Positions 44,891-55,000 of a stretch of DNA of 64,000 nucleotides are shown in pieces. Where the stretch lies: the NCBI GenBank assembly GCA_947458455.1, contig CANGYJ010000001.1, forward strand, positions 310,001-374,000, read 5' to 3'. The position numbers and the translations under genes were made by a program. This DNA is from Verrucomicrobiaceae bacterium. GTDB lineage: Bacteria > Verrucomicrobiota > Verrucomicrobiia > Verrucomicrobiales > Verrucomicrobiaceae. The notes beneath the pieces were generated by a model. The model was not told the origin of the DNA, made no database searches, and saw only the letters and a program-made list of their open reading frames with translations. How positions within the stretch are numbered: the stretch's first letter is position 1; each line of letters opens with the position of its first letter.

Positions 44891-45862
44891 ATGACACCGC
44901 TGGAGCATTTCGAGCATCTTCTGGCCCGGCCGGAGCCGTTGCTGGCGCTGGCGCCGATGCAAGATGTCACGGACCGCGCCTTCTGGGAGCTCATCAGCCG
45001 CTACGGCGGTGCAGATGTGTATTACACCGAGTACTTCCGCGTCCACCCAGACTCCCATTTGGAAAGGTGGATCCTCGAATCCATCACCGAGAATCCCACC
45101 GCCCGCCCCGTCGTGGCGCAGATGATCGGCAATGACATTCCCTCGCTCGTCCGTGGAGCCAAAGAACTCCAGCAGCATGCCGTGGCCGCCATTGATCTGA
45201 ATCTCGGCTGCCCTGCACCCATCGTGTATCGCAAATGCGCGGGCGGTGGCCTGCTACGGGATGTGCCGCGCATCGAGGGCATCCTCGGGGCTTTGCGTGA
45301 GGCCGTGGAGGTGAAATTCACCGTGAAGACAAGGCTCGGTTTCGATGACACGGAGACCATCGATGCCCTCGTGCCGCTGTTTGCGAAGCATGGCGTCGAT
45401 CTCGTGACCATTCATGGCCGCACCGTCACGCAGATGTATCGCGAAGGCGTGCGCTACGATCTCATCGGCACGGCCCGCGAGAGACTTCCATGCCCGGTGC
45501 TTGCCAATGGAAACATCGGCACCCACCACGATGCGGAGGCCGTCACGAACCAAACGGGCGTTCGCGGTCTCATGCTCGGACGTGGAGCCATCCGCAATCC
45601 CTGGCTCTTCGAGCAAATCCGCCAGCATGGACGTGGCGAGGAGGTCCATCAGCCGTCACCTGAACAACGGCTGGCCTATGTGGAGGAGCTTTACGAATGC
45701 GTCACCGTCCCGGCCACGCGTGAGATCGATCAGGTGAACCGCGTGAAGAAGCATCTCAGCTTCTTCGGCCCCGGTTTGAGAGACGCGGAGACCTTTCTCC
45801 ATGACATGCGCCGCTGCACCACCCGCGCCGCGTTGCGCGAGGTGTGCGAGAGATGCTTCTAA
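44891..45862 (+). CDS. tRNA-dihydrouridine synthase family protein
   Basis: The start at 44891 (MTPLEHFEHLLARPEPLLAL) is inside the longer track ORF; the part before it is out of frame in the upstream gene. The FMN-binding TIM barrel is clear: LAPMQDVTDRAFWEL, VVAQMIGND, DLNLGCPAPIVYRKCAGGGL with the catalytic Cys in K-C-A-G, KTRLGFDD, VTIHGRTVTQMY, VLANGNIGT, GLMLGRGAIRNPWLF. At 323 aa it is a full-length Dus enzyme reducing uridines in tRNA. It starts four bases after the upstream stop codon. Confidence 0.92.
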   Translation: MTPLEHFEHLLARPEPLLALAPMQDVTDRAFWELISRYGGADVYYTEYFRVHPDSHLERWILESITENPTARPVVAQMIGNDIPSLVRGAKELQQHAVAAIDLNLGCPAPIVYRKCAGGGLLRDVPRIEGILGALREAVEVKFTVKTRLGFDDTETIDALVPLFAKHGVDLVTIHGRTVTQMYREGVRYDLIGTARERLPCPVLANGNIGTHHDAEAVTNQTGVRGLMLGRGAIRNPWLFEQIRQHGRGEEVHQPSPEQRLAYVEELYECVTVPATREIDQVNRVKKHLSFFGPGLRDAETFLHDMRRCTTRAALREVCERCF

Positions 45863-45912
45863 AAAACCTCTCCTCTTGACCTCGCGGGCTGGCTTGACCA
45901 CTTGGCGGCCGC

Positions 45913-47940
45913 ATGAAGCCCAACCACGCTCTCCTCGCCCTGCTTTTCGCCGTCACCGCCCTCGCGGATGGCCCCAAGGACAACACCGCCGAAAATGTGC
46001 GCCCCGTTCCACCACCCGGCGTGGCGGTGCCAGAGGCGGATAAGGCACGACTCACCGAAGGCCTTACCAAGCTCCGTGCCGCCATCGAAGAGGCAGCCAA
46101 AGCGCAGGCGAAGAACCCACGGCTCGCCGATCTTCTCCCCGATGTGGAGATTTATCACAAGGCCGTCGATTGGGCGCTGCGCTACAACGAGGTCCATAAA
46201 CTGCCCGAGCTGAAATCCGCCGATGAAGCCCTCGCGGAAGGTTTGAAGCGTGCCGCCGCTTTGAAGGAAGGGAAATCGCCTTGGACGCAGCAGAAGGGCC
46301 TCGTCGTGCGTGCCTATCGTTCCAAGATTGACGGCAGCGTGCAGCCTTACGGGTTGGTGATTCCCGAGTCGTATATCGGTGCTCCAGTGCGTACGGACAT
46401 CTGGTGCCACGGTCGCGGCGAGACGCTCAGCGAACTGGCTTTCATCGATCAACGCAGCAAGCAGGTCGGCAATGTGCAGCCCCAAGGTACCATCGTATTG
46501 CATCCCTATGGCCGCTACTGCTGCGCCAACAAGTTCGCGGGCGAAGTGGATCTGCTCGAAGCGCTGGAGCACGCCCAAAAGTTCTACGCCATCGACGAGG
46601 ACCGCATCGTCATGCGCGGCTTCAGCATGGGCGGCGCGGCGGCCTGGCAGTTCGCGGTGCATTACGCCGATAAGTGGTGCGCGGCGAATCCCGGCGCGGG
46701 CTTTGCCGAGACGGCCGAATTCCTCGGCGGCTTCCAGAGCGAGGATGTGACCAATGCCTCGTGGTTTCAAAAGAAGCTCTGGCATTGGTATGATGCCACG
46801 GACAATGCCCTGAACCTCGAAATGTGCCCCACCGTGGCCTACAGCGGTGAAATCGACAAGCAGAAACAAGCTGCCGACATCATGGAGCGGTCGCTGCGTG
46901 GTGAGCAGGTCGATCTGATGCACATCATCGGCCCACAGACCGGCCACAAGATCCATCCCGATTCGCTCATCGAGATCGAGAAGCGCCTCGCGGACATCTG
47001 CGCCGTTGGTCGCGATCGCAATCCGCAGGAAGTGCATCTCTCCACCTGGCATTTGCGTTACAACCGCATGAACTGGGTCGTGGTCGATGCCTTGGAGGAG
47101 CACTGGGTGCGCGGTCGCATCCACGCTCGCGTCATCAGCCCCACGGAAGTGGCGGTGCGGTTGCAGAACATTAGCGCCTTCACCTTCGACATGCCGGCCG
47201 GGCATTCGACGCTCTGGGCGCTCGAAAAAGTGAAAGTCATCCTCGAAGGCCAGCCTCTCAATGTCTCACGTCCGAAGTCCGACCGCTCTTGGCGTGTGCA
47301 TTTCCGCCTCGTGGACGGCCGCTGGCGGCAGGCGCTCAGCCCCGAGCTGGAGGATCAGGGCAAGCTCATCAAAAAGCACGGCCTCAGCGGCCCCATCGAC
47401 GATGCCTTCATGGACAAATTCCTCTTCGTGAAGCCCACCCAAGCCGCTTGGAATGAAAAAATGGATGCCTGGAGCAAGGCCGAACTCGAACGAGCGCAGT
47501 TTGAATGGCGTCGTCAGTTCCGCGGTGATGCCCCCATGAAGGACGACACCGCCATCAGCGAGGCCGACATCGCCGCGAACAACCTCATCCTGTGGGGCGA
47601 TCCCTCCAGCAATGCCGTCCTCGCCAAAATCGCCGACAAGCTGCCCATCCAGTGGTCTCAGGGTAAACTCACCGTCAACGGCAAGGACTACGACGCCACT
47701 AGCCACGCCCCCGTTTTGATCTTCCCGAACCCGCTGAATCCCGCGAAGTATGTCGTGCTCAACAGCAGCTTCACCTACCGCGAATACGATTACCTCAACA
47801 ACGCCCGCCAGATCCCCAAACTACCCGATTGGGCCGTGATCGACCTCAGCAAGCCTAAGACTTCCCAAGCCCCCGGCGGCATCGCCGAGGCCGGCTTCTT
47901 CGGCGAGAAATGGGAATGGAAGGCTGCTCCGACGAAGTAA
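45913..47940 (+). CDS. Secreted alpha/beta-hydrolase (prolyl oligopeptidase-like)
   Basis: A 675-aa protein with signal peptide MKPNHALLALLFAVTALADG. Residues 130-400 hold an alpha/beta-hydrolase core: YGLVIPESYIGAPVRTDIWC, GTIVLHPYGRYCCANKFAG, the nucleophile elbow GFSMGGAAAW (Ser about 238), PGAGFAE and GPQTGHKIHPDS with a probable catalytic His. A beta-rich C-terminal part (WHLRYNRMNWVVVDALEEHW, KLTVNGKDYD) follows. Such combinations occur in exported esterases/peptidases of Planctomycetes and Verrucomicrobia. Substrate unknown. Confidence 0.82.
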   Translation: MKPNHALLALLFAVTALADGPKDNTAENVRPVPPPGVAVPEADKARLTEGLTKLRAAIEEAAKAQAKNPRLADLLPDVEIYHKAVDWALRYNEVHKLPELKSADEALAEGLKRAAALKEGKSPWTQQKGLVVRAYRSKIDGSVQPYGLVIPESYIGAPVRTDIWCHGRGETLSELAFIDQRSKQVGNVQPQGTIVLHPYGRYCCANKFAGEVDLLEALEHAQKFYAIDEDRIVMRGFSMGGAAAWQFAVHYADKWCAANPGAGFAETAEFLGGFQSEDVTNASWFQKKLWHWYDATDNALNLEMCPTVAYSGEIDKQKQAADIMERSLRGEQVDLMHIIGPQTGHKIHPDSLIEIEKRLADICAVGRDRNPQEVHLSTWHLRYNRMNWVVVDALEEHWVRGRIHARVISPTEVAVRLQNISAFTFDMPAGHSTLWALEKVKVILEGQPLNVSRPKSDRSWRVHFRLVDGRWRQALSPELEDQGKLIKKHGLSGPIDDAFMDKFLFVKPTQAAWNEKMDAWSKAELERAQFEWRRQFRGDAPMKDDTAISEADIAANNLILWGDPSSNAVLAKIADKLPIQWSQGKLTVNGKDYDATSHAPVLIFPNPLNPAKYVVLNSSFTYREYDYLNNARQIPKLPDWAVIDLSKPKTSQAPGGIAEAGFFGEKWEWKAAPTK

Positions 47941-47950
47941 CTTCAATCCG

Positions 47951-48015
47951 CCTCCGTCTCTGCCTCCGCCTCCGACTCAAACGTGTCGAGTCGGAGGCGG
48001 AGTAGGAGTCGGAGG
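47951..48015. repeat. Long imperfect hairpin after the hydrolase gene
   Basis: A perfect 13-bp stem (CCGCCTCCGACTC at 47966-47978, GAGTCGGAGGCGG at 47988-48000) has a 9-nt loop; the flanks CCTCCGTCTCTGCCT and AGTAGGAGTCGGAGG extend it imperfectly to nearly 30 bp per arm. No U-tract follows. It may end the hydrolase transcript, or be a REP-like element. Confidence 0.6.
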
Positions 48016-48054
48016 AAGATTCTGCTCACCTCTCACGATTCACTTTCACGCTCC

Positions 48055-49227
48055 ATGCGCCTCAACCACGACATCCACCTCGGCTACTGCACCAACATCC
48101 ATCGCGGCGAATCGTGGGAAGAAACATGGCGTGGACTCAAGGAACACACGCTTCGAGTCAAAGACCGCGTCAGCGGCGGCAAGCCCTACGGCATCGGTCT
48201 GCGTCTCAGTGCGCAGGCGGCCAATGAATTGAATCAGCCGGGCAAGCTCGATGAATTTCGTCGCTGGCTCGATGACAACGGCTGCTACGTTTTCACCATC
48301 AATGGCTTCCCCTACGGCTCATTCCACGGCACGCGGGTGAAGGAGCAGGTCTTCAAGCCGGATTGGTCCACGAAGGAGCGGCTCGACTACACCAACCTGC
48401 TCTTTGACCTTCTCGCGAAGCTGCTCCCCGAAGGTGTGAGCGGCAGCGTGAGCACGCTTCCAGGCTCGCACAAAACCTTCCAGGTCGGCTCCGACGAGTT
48501 ATCGGCCATTTTCACGAATTTACGCCTCTGCCGCCAGCACATCGAAAAAGTCGTCGAAGCCAGCGGGCATGATTTGCACCTCGGTTTGGAGCCGGAACCG
48601 CTCGGCCTCTTCGAGACGAGTGGCGAGACGCTGAAGTTCTTCGGCCTCTATTTCGATCGAAACCCGCAGGATCGCGATTTCTTCAAGTTCATCGGCCTCA
48701 ACTACGACACCTGCCACCTCGCCATCGAGTTCGAAGAAGCCGCCGAGGCCCTCAACCGCATCACCGGCGCGGGCATCCGCCTCAGCAAACTGCACTTCAG
48801 CTCCGCCTTGAAGCTTCAGCCCACCGCCGAGAAAATCGCTCGCCTCCTCAGCTACGACGAACCGGTCTATTTTCATCAGGTGATCGCCAGCTACGGCCCC
48901 GACGAACCGCTGCGACGCTTCATAGACCTGCCCGATGCTCTCGCCTTTGCCGCCACCAACCCGAGCGCTCTCGGCCGCGAGTGGCGCGTGCATTTCCACA
49001 TCCCCATCCATGCGCAGCCCGCCGATGGCTTCGACAGCACCCGCGATCATCTTGACGGCGCCATGCAGTGGCTGGCGAAAAACCCGACGAAGTGCCAGCA
49101 CATCGAAATGGAGACCTACACCTGGGAAGTCCTCCCGCAGGACATGCGCAGCGGCGATGTCGTGGATCAACTCGTCAAAGAATACGACTGGACCTTGGCT
49201 GCCATGCGTGGCTGCGGGCTGGCGTGA
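48055..49227 (+). CDS. EboE-family TIM-barrel protein
   Basis: The start at 48055 gives MRLNHDIHLGYCTNIHRGES, matching the EboE opening (H-x-x-Y-C-T-N-x-H-x-G-E). Other hallmarks: GIGLRLSAQAANEL, FTINGFPYGSFHG, VKEQVFKPDW, STLPGSH, LGLEPEPLGLFE, LNYDTCHLAIEFE. EboE is a xylose-isomerase-like TIM-barrel metalloenzyme from the ebo cluster involved in exporting or trafficking scytonemin/natural-product precursors to the periplasm. Here it is an orphan with no other ebo gene, so its role may be general. It is convergent with deoC, 7 bp apart. Confidence 0.85.
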   Translation: MRLNHDIHLGYCTNIHRGESWEETWRGLKEHTLRVKDRVSGGKPYGIGLRLSAQAANELNQPGKLDEFRRWLDDNGCYVFTINGFPYGSFHGTRVKEQVFKPDWSTKERLDYTNLLFDLLAKLLPEGVSGSVSTLPGSHKTFQVGSDELSAIFTNLRLCRQHIEKVVEASGHDLHLGLEPEPLGLFETSGETLKFFGLYFDRNPQDRDFFKFIGLNYDTCHLAIEFEEAAEALNRITGAGIRLSKLHFSSALKLQPTAEKIARLLSYDEPVYFHQVIASYGPDEPLRRFIDLPDALAFAATNPSALGREWRVHFHIPIHAQPADGFDSTRDHLDGAMQWLAKNPTKCQHIEMETYTWEVLPQDMRSGDVVDQLVKEYDWTLAAMRGCGLA

Positions 49228-49234
49228 GAGGGCC

Positions 49235-50173
49235 TCAATACCCTTCCGTCGCCTCGCTGAAATTCCAGGGGGCCTGATAGGCACCGGTACGTTCCTTTTC
49301 GAGCTGGCGGACAAGGTCGTTGAGCAAGGCGGAGGCCCCGAAGCGGTAGCGGCGGTTGTTTAGCCAGTCGTCGCCGATCGTTTCTTTGACGGCGAGGAGG
49401 AAGTGCAGCGCTTGCTTCGCCGTGCGGATGCCGCCAGCGGGCTTCATGGCGATGGGCACGCCGGTGGCGAGGAAGTGATCGCGGATGGCCTCCAGCATGA
49501 CCTGGTTGTTGCCCAGGGTGGCATTGGAGGAGGTTTTGCCGGTGCTCGTCTTGATGAAATCATTCGGGCGAATCATTCGCATGGCGAGGAAGCTGGCGGC
49601 GCGGATGTTGTCGTAGCTTTCGAGTTCGCTGACCTCCAGAATGACCTTCAGCGTGGCCTTGCCGCAGGCCTCGACCACGGCGGCGATCTCGTCCTGCATG
49701 CGGCCAAACTCACCCGATAGAAAGGCCCCGCGATTGATCACCATGTCGATCTCGTCTGCGCCATCATTCACGGCCGCCGTGACCTCGGCGAGCCGCGTTT
49801 TCAGAGGAGCCTGACCACTCGGGAAGGCGGTGGCGACGCTTGCCACCTTCACGCTCGTGCCGGCGACATGCTTCTTCGCGTGCTTCACCATCGCCGGATA
49901 CACGCACACCGCCGCCGTCGATGGGATGTCGCCCTCATCATGCGGCGTCAGCGCCTTCTGGCAGAGCGAGGCCACCTTGCCGGGCGTGTCCTTGCCCTCC
50001 AGTGTGGTCAAATCGACCATCGAAACCGCCAGCCGCAGGCCGAAGACCTTCGACTGCTTTTTGAGGCTGCGCGTGCCATACTTCGCCACACGCTCCTCGA
50101 TGCCGACGTGATCGACGGTGCCGATTTCATCGAATAAACGGCGGAGACTGACGGGCGCTTTGGCGGCGGACAT
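49235..50173 (-). CDS. deoC: Deoxyribose-phosphate aldolase
   Basis: The start at 50173 (MSAAKAPVSLRRLFDEIG) was picked as the first protein-like methionine; the ORF track extends upstream into non-coding DNA. Class I aldolase features: MVDLTTLEGKDT, VASVATAFPSGQ, EIDMVINRGAF, the Schiff-base lysine in DFIKTSTGKTS, and KPAGGIRTAKQAL with the second essential lysine. It splits 2-deoxyribose-5-phosphate to glyceraldehyde-3-phosphate and acetaldehyde. At 312 aa it belongs to the longer eukaryote/planctomycete-like branch. Divergent from the RibK-like gene. Confidence 0.95.
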   Translation of the reverse strand: MSAAKAPVSLRRLFDEIGTVDHVGIEERVAKYGTRSLKKQSKVFGLRLAVSMVDLTTLEGKDTPGKVASLCQKALTPHDEGDIPSTAAVCVYPAMVKHAKKHVAGTSVKVASVATAFPSGQAPLKTRLAEVTAAVNDGADEIDMVINRGAFLSGEFGRMQDEIAAVVEACGKATLKVILEVSELESYDNIRAASFLAMRMIRPNDFIKTSTGKTSSNATLGNNQVMLEAIRDHFLATGVPIAMKPAGGIRTAKQALHFLLAVKETIGDDWLNNRRYRFGASALLNDLVRQLEKERTGAYQAPWNFSEATEGY

Positions 50174-50258
50174 GGCGCGTATGAAGTCTGGGACCGCCCG
50201 GAACACAATCTCGAACTTTTGCGTGACACCCGCCCCGCCCGTTGTGCATGGTGGAGGC

Positions 50259-50726
50259 ATGTCATGGCCTGTCCATTCCGCCCGCATCATCCGCGGCCAT
50301 CGAGTCGCCTCCGGTTTGAATGGCGATCCGCGTTTCCCCGGCGGCACTGTGGCGATGCAGGTGCCCCACTTTGCCCGTCTCGGCCTCGATTTGAGCCGGT
50401 ATCATCGAGGCACGCTGAATCTGGACATCAGCCCTCTGACCTACCGCTCGCTGAAGCCACGCCACATCTTCGAGCGGCTTCATTGGCATCCGGTGGAGCC
50501 CGCGGAGACGTTTTCGTTTTTTGATGCCCGACTCCTTCACGCAGGCCAAACCCACGAGGTACTTATCTACCTCCCCCATCCCGAGACCAAGCCCGAGCAC
50601 TTCCAAGCTCCCACCACCCTCGAAGTCCTCGCCCCATGGATCGAGGGCCTCAGCTACGAAACCATCCTCCAGCTCGCCATCGACCCGGCGCAGATGATTC
50701 TCACCTCGTCGGCAGCTTTACCGTGA
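50259..50726 (+). CDS. Conserved hypothetical, resembles CTP-dependent riboflavin kinase fold
   Basis: The start at 50259 (MSWPVHSARIIRGHRVASGL) gives 155 aa. The sequence follows the archaeal RibK outline: G-x-V-A-S-G-L, then FPGGTVAMQVPHFARLGLDL, RYHRGTLNLDISPL (compare P-G-T-L-N-x in RibK), then FFDARLLHAG and VLIYLPHPETKPEHF, VLAPWIEGLSYE (compare V-x-A-P-x-x-L-R...L). If correct it would be a cradle-loop-barrel protein; enzymatic activity is speculative. It overlaps the convergent GH-like gene by 26 bp. Confidence 0.5.
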   Translation: MSWPVHSARIIRGHRVASGLNGDPRFPGGTVAMQVPHFARLGLDLSRYHRGTLNLDISPLTYRSLKPRHIFERLHWHPVEPAETFSFFDARLLHAGQTHEVLIYLPHPETKPEHFQAPTTLEVLAPWIEGLSYETILQLAIDPAQMILTSSAALP

Positions 50727-51939
50727 GCGGAATTTCACGCCGCAACGCTTTCCCGATCTGTCCCGTGAGCCACAGGTAGTGGTCAGAAGGCAACGAATCC
50801 TCCGTTACAAAACCCAGCGTTCCCTCCGGCACCTCGGAGGCGGTTTTGAAGATCGCCGTGCCTTCATCCATCTCGTCAAACATCGCCACATAGAGCATCG
50901 TCGCACCGCCTTGAATGCGTTCTCGGGCCTGCTGCCAAAGAAACTGCCCACCCAGTCGCGGCACCTCATTCAGCCGGGCTTCTTTGCCTCGCATCTTCAT
51001 CAGATTGGCCCAGCTAAAGCCTGGAAATGTAACGGGAAGATAACTTTTGCTGCGTTCCAAACACCAAGCTTCATCGGCCACCTGCACCGCGCTGATCATT
51101 CGCGTTGCCGACGTTACATCATGGTAACGGCCCACGCTCCACGGGCTGAGAATGTCGGCTTTTTGCAGCACCTCGTGTAGTTTCGGATCAGGCGCTGCAT
51201 CGCGATCCAGTGTGCGCCAGCCCCAGGGCACCCCGGCCATCACGGTCAGTTTGCCGAAATCTGGGTTATCATGCAAGAAACGTAACAAGGTGTGGCTTTC
51301 CTCTAGCGTGTAGTCACGACCATCGTTGAAGCCGATGCCCCACACGGCCACCACCGGCTTCCCGGCATGCTTTTGATATGCGTTACTTTCCAGCACCTTC
51401 AATTCCGTCCGCAGGCGCTTCCAGTCCTGCATGACCACGCTCTCGATCTCGCCCGCCCGGAGGCCACTGAGGTCATACATCACACACCAAGACCTCCCGG
51501 CGGCCTCCGCACCCGCTCGCACGGCGGCGAGCACTCGATCTGCATGATCGCGAGATTTCGTATCGTGGAGCACGCTACCAAAGCGTTGCAAAAACACCCC
51601 GTCGATGCCGTGTTCCCGCATCCATTCAAAGTGCCGCTGCACCGTCTTCGGATGCGCCGAGCGAAACACCTGCGCCGTACGTCCATCGGCGAACTTCAGC
51701 GGCGTATCCACCCGTTCATCCGCATCGAGTTCCGAAACATCCGGCCACAGGTCGATGTGGCACTGGACCTGCTTTTCAAATCCATAATGCCGCCAGCCCA
51801 TGCCTTCGCCATCCGCTGGCGTTACGAACCACCCCTGGTAGCCGCACATCACCTTCCCGAACAAGGACATCGGTTCCGCTGCTTCCACCCGGAGGCAGGC
51901 GAGCACCCAAAAGACAAAAATCAGCATGCGTGGCTTCAT
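50701..51939 (-). CDS. Exported glycoside hydrolase family 71/99-like protein
   Basis: Signal peptide MKPRMLIFVFWVLACLRVEA. Body shows the GH71/99-like TIM barrel: VMCGYQGWFVTPADGEGMGW, HFEWMREHGIDGVFLQRFGS, CVMYDLSGLRAGEIESV, GKPVVAVWGIGFNDGRDYT, VMAGVPWGWRTLDRDA, VTFPGFSWANLM, MLYVAMFDEMDEGTAIFKTA. These enzymes act on alpha-mannans or similar glycans, and verrucomicrobial members are often annotated xylosidase/arabinosidase. At 412 aa it is full length. The acidic pair in the last motif (FDEMDEG) is probably catalytic or substrate-binding (inference). Confidence 0.85.
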   Translation of the reverse strand: MKPRMLIFVFWVLACLRVEAAEPMSLFGKVMCGYQGWFVTPADGEGMGWRHYGFEKQVQCHIDLWPDVSELDADERVDTPLKFADGRTAQVFRSAHPKTVQRHFEWMREHGIDGVFLQRFGSVLHDTKSRDHADRVLAAVRAGAEAAGRSWCVMYDLSGLRAGEIESVVMQDWKRLRTELKVLESNAYQKHAGKPVVAVWGIGFNDGRDYTLEESHTLLRFLHDNPDFGKLTVMAGVPWGWRTLDRDAAPDPKLHEVLQKADILSPWSVGRYHDVTSATRMISAVQVADEAWCLERSKSYLPVTFPGFSWANLMKMRGKEARLNEVPRLGGQFLWQQARERIQGGATMLYVAMFDEMDEGTAIFKTASEVPEGTLGFVTEDSLPSDHYLWLTGQIGKALRREIPLTVKLPTR

Positions 51940-52019
51940 CCTCGCCTTATGAACCGCATTCCACCTCCCGCCAAGGAGAGAACCGCCCTCCGCTTCACGT
52001 TCCTCCTACTCCGTCATTC

Positions 52020-55000
52020 ATGAATCTTACGCTCCGTCCCGCCACCCTCGCTGCGCTCGATGCCTTCCGCGCTCGAAGGGCCTCCTTGCTCAAAACGCGG
52101 GCGCTTCTCTGCGCCATCGCCTTCGCACTCGCGGCCTTCACCGTGATCGCCCTGCTCGATCGTGCGTGGTTCATGCCGGACGCCATCCGTCCGTGGTTCA
52201 CGCTCGCCACCTATGCCGGAGCCGCCTTCGCCGCGTGGAAAGTCGCGCTGCGCTTCATCTCGCAGGCGAAGGGTCAAACGGGAGCTGCCAAGCTCATCGA
52301 AAGCGCTGAGCCAGCTCTCCGCGAGCGCCTGCTCGCCGCCGTCGAGCTTTCCGCCAGTACCGACGTCAAGGACAGCGCCGAATTCCGCGAGCGCCTCCAA
52401 GACGATGTCGCCAAGGCCGTCGAGGGTGTCGATTGGGACTCGCGCCTGCCTTCTCGCTCGTTGAAGCCGTGGTTCCTCGCCGCCTTTGGCACCGCCGCCG
52501 CCGTCGGAGGGCTTTGCTTCATCCCGCAGCTTCATTTGCCCGGCTTCCTCGCCCGCGCCGCCGTGCCGTTTGCGAACTTCGAGCGCCCCGCCTCGCTCAA
52601 AATCACCATCGCCGAGCCCGCGCCCGCCTCCACGCTTGCGCCCATCGGCAGCGAGGTGCCGCTCATCATCGAAACCGAAGGTGCCAAGGCCGCGACCGCC
52701 ACGTTGGAAATCCTCACCGATGGCAGCCGCCCGCGCAAAATCGAGCTCACCGCCTTTGGCAGCAACCGCTTCGATGGACTCGTCCCCGTCGGTCAAAACG
52801 ACATTCAATACCGCGTCCACGCCGAGGATGCCATCACGCCCTGGCACACGCTTTCCGCCCGCGCACGGCCACGCATCGTCAGCTTCGAAAAAACCATCGT
52901 TCCGCCCCAATACACCGGTTTGCCCGAAACAAAGCTCACCGAGGACCAGGGCGATTTGGAGGCCCTCGAAGGCTCCACCGTCAAACTCACGCTCACCGCC
53001 AATCAGCCGCTCAAATCGACCGAAATCGTCCTAAACGCCGACCTGGCAGAGAAAAAGACCATCGCCTCCACCCTCACCAAAAACACCGTCAGCACGGTCA
53101 ATACCGTCATTGAAGTCACTCCAGCTTCCGCCACCTGGCTCGCCGCCCTCATTTCGGCCGAAACCGGCTTCACCAACGAAGAAACCACCCCCTGGCGCAT
53201 CACCAGCATCCCCGACCTCCCGCCCACCGCGCAGATCACCGAGCCCGCACAGCAAATCGAACTCCTCCCAGATGAAGCCGTGCGCCTCACCGGCCTCGCC
53301 ACCGACGACGTGGGCCTCGCCGCCGTCACCCTCTCCCACGCCATCAACGGCACCAAATGGACCGAGACCCCGCTCGTCATCACCAAAGCCACCAAAGAAG
53401 CTCAAGTCACCCATCTCCTCCTGCTCGCCCCCCTCGGCGTCAAAGCCGGCGATGCCGTGCTCTTGAAGCTCATCGCCACCGACCTCAAAGGCCAGAAAGC
53501 CGAGTCCCAGACCGTCCGCGTCATCCTTCTGGAGCAGACCATCGATCCGCGTCAGCGTGACTGGGCCGAAAACCAGCGCCGCCTCGCCCAGCGGGCCGAT
53601 TCCCTCGCCAAACAAACCCGCGAGCTCACCAAGTCCCTCGACCAAGTCCGCAAGCAGGAGAAAAAAGATCCCGCCCAGGCCGACACCGCCCTCGCCAAGG
53701 CGCAGAGCGAACTGGAGCAGGTCAAAGAGCAGTCCGAGCAGCTCTGGACCGACCTCAAAGAAGCCGCCAAAAACGCCCCGAACCAGCTCGATGCCGCCGA
53801 AGCGCAGCTCCTCGGCGAAAAACTCGCCCAGCTCCGCCGTGAGGCTTTGCCCAAAATGGCCGCCCTCGAAAAAGGCGACACCGAACAGCTCGACGCCCTC
53901 AAAAAAGCCTCCCGCGTGGCTGATGCTGCCGCCGATGCCATCGCCAGCGCCGCCAAGGCCTTCGCCAATGAAGACACCGCCAAGATCGCCGCGCAGGAAT
54001 CTCAACAGCTCCAGCGCCAGGCCAAACTCCTCACCGAAAACGCCCTGCCCGCCAATCGCGACGCCAATCAGCGCCCGCAGTGGCAGGAGCAGCAGCGAGC
54101 CATGATCGCCCAGACCGAGGCTTTGAAGAAAGACCTCATCACCCTCGATGAAACCAGCCGCCAGCGTCACGCCGGTCAGCTCAAAAACCTCGACAAACAG
54201 CTCACCGAAACCGCCACCGACCTCAACGCCTCGCTCGACAAACCGGATCAAACGAAGAGCCCCGAGCACCTCTACGGCGCCAGCGACAACCTCCGCAATC
54301 GCCTTCAACAAACCGCCGACGCCACCCGCACCATCGCCGAGCAAGCCACCAAAGAAGCCGAAGCCCGCCGCGAGCAGCTCATGCGTCAGGACAACCCCGC
54401 CCTCGTCGCCTTGACCGAAGCCCGCCAAGCCCTCTCCGAGGCAGAAGCCGCCGCCAAAAAGCCCGACAAAAAGCCCAAGCAGGAAAAAGACGGCCTCACC
54501 CCCGCCGAGCGTGCTCAGCAAAAACTCGCCGAAGCCTCCAAACAACTCCAGGACCAGGCCGAACTCCGCGAGCAAAACCAGCTCACCAACACCCAGGCCG
54601 CGCTCGATACCAACCGCGCCTCCCGCGCCATCGACGAACTCGCCCAGAACTTCCAAAAAGCCGCCACGCCCGAAGAGATTGCCGCCGCCAAAGCGCAGAC
54701 CGAAAAGCTCGCCCAAATCGCCCGCACCCTTGAGGCCGACGCCGCCATCCAAGAAGCCGCCCAGGCCCTCGCCAGCGCCCAGCAGGCCGCCATGCAGCCC
54801 GCGAACAAGCAGGACCTCCCGCAAACCGCCGCCCTTGCCAAATCCGCCGCCGAAACCCTCGCCGAGGCTCAAAACCAGCTCAACCGCACCACCATTGCCG
54901 CCGAGCTGACCAAACAAAATCCCCAGGCCGCCAACCAACTCCGCCAGCTCAGCGAAGAAGCCAAAAACACCGCCAAGAACGCCGCCGAGCAAAACAAAAC

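Noticed and set aside
45859-47205. 448-aa minus-strand ORF
   Set aside because: Antisense to the secreted alpha/beta hydrolase, which has a signal peptide and a GFSMGG nucleophile motif.
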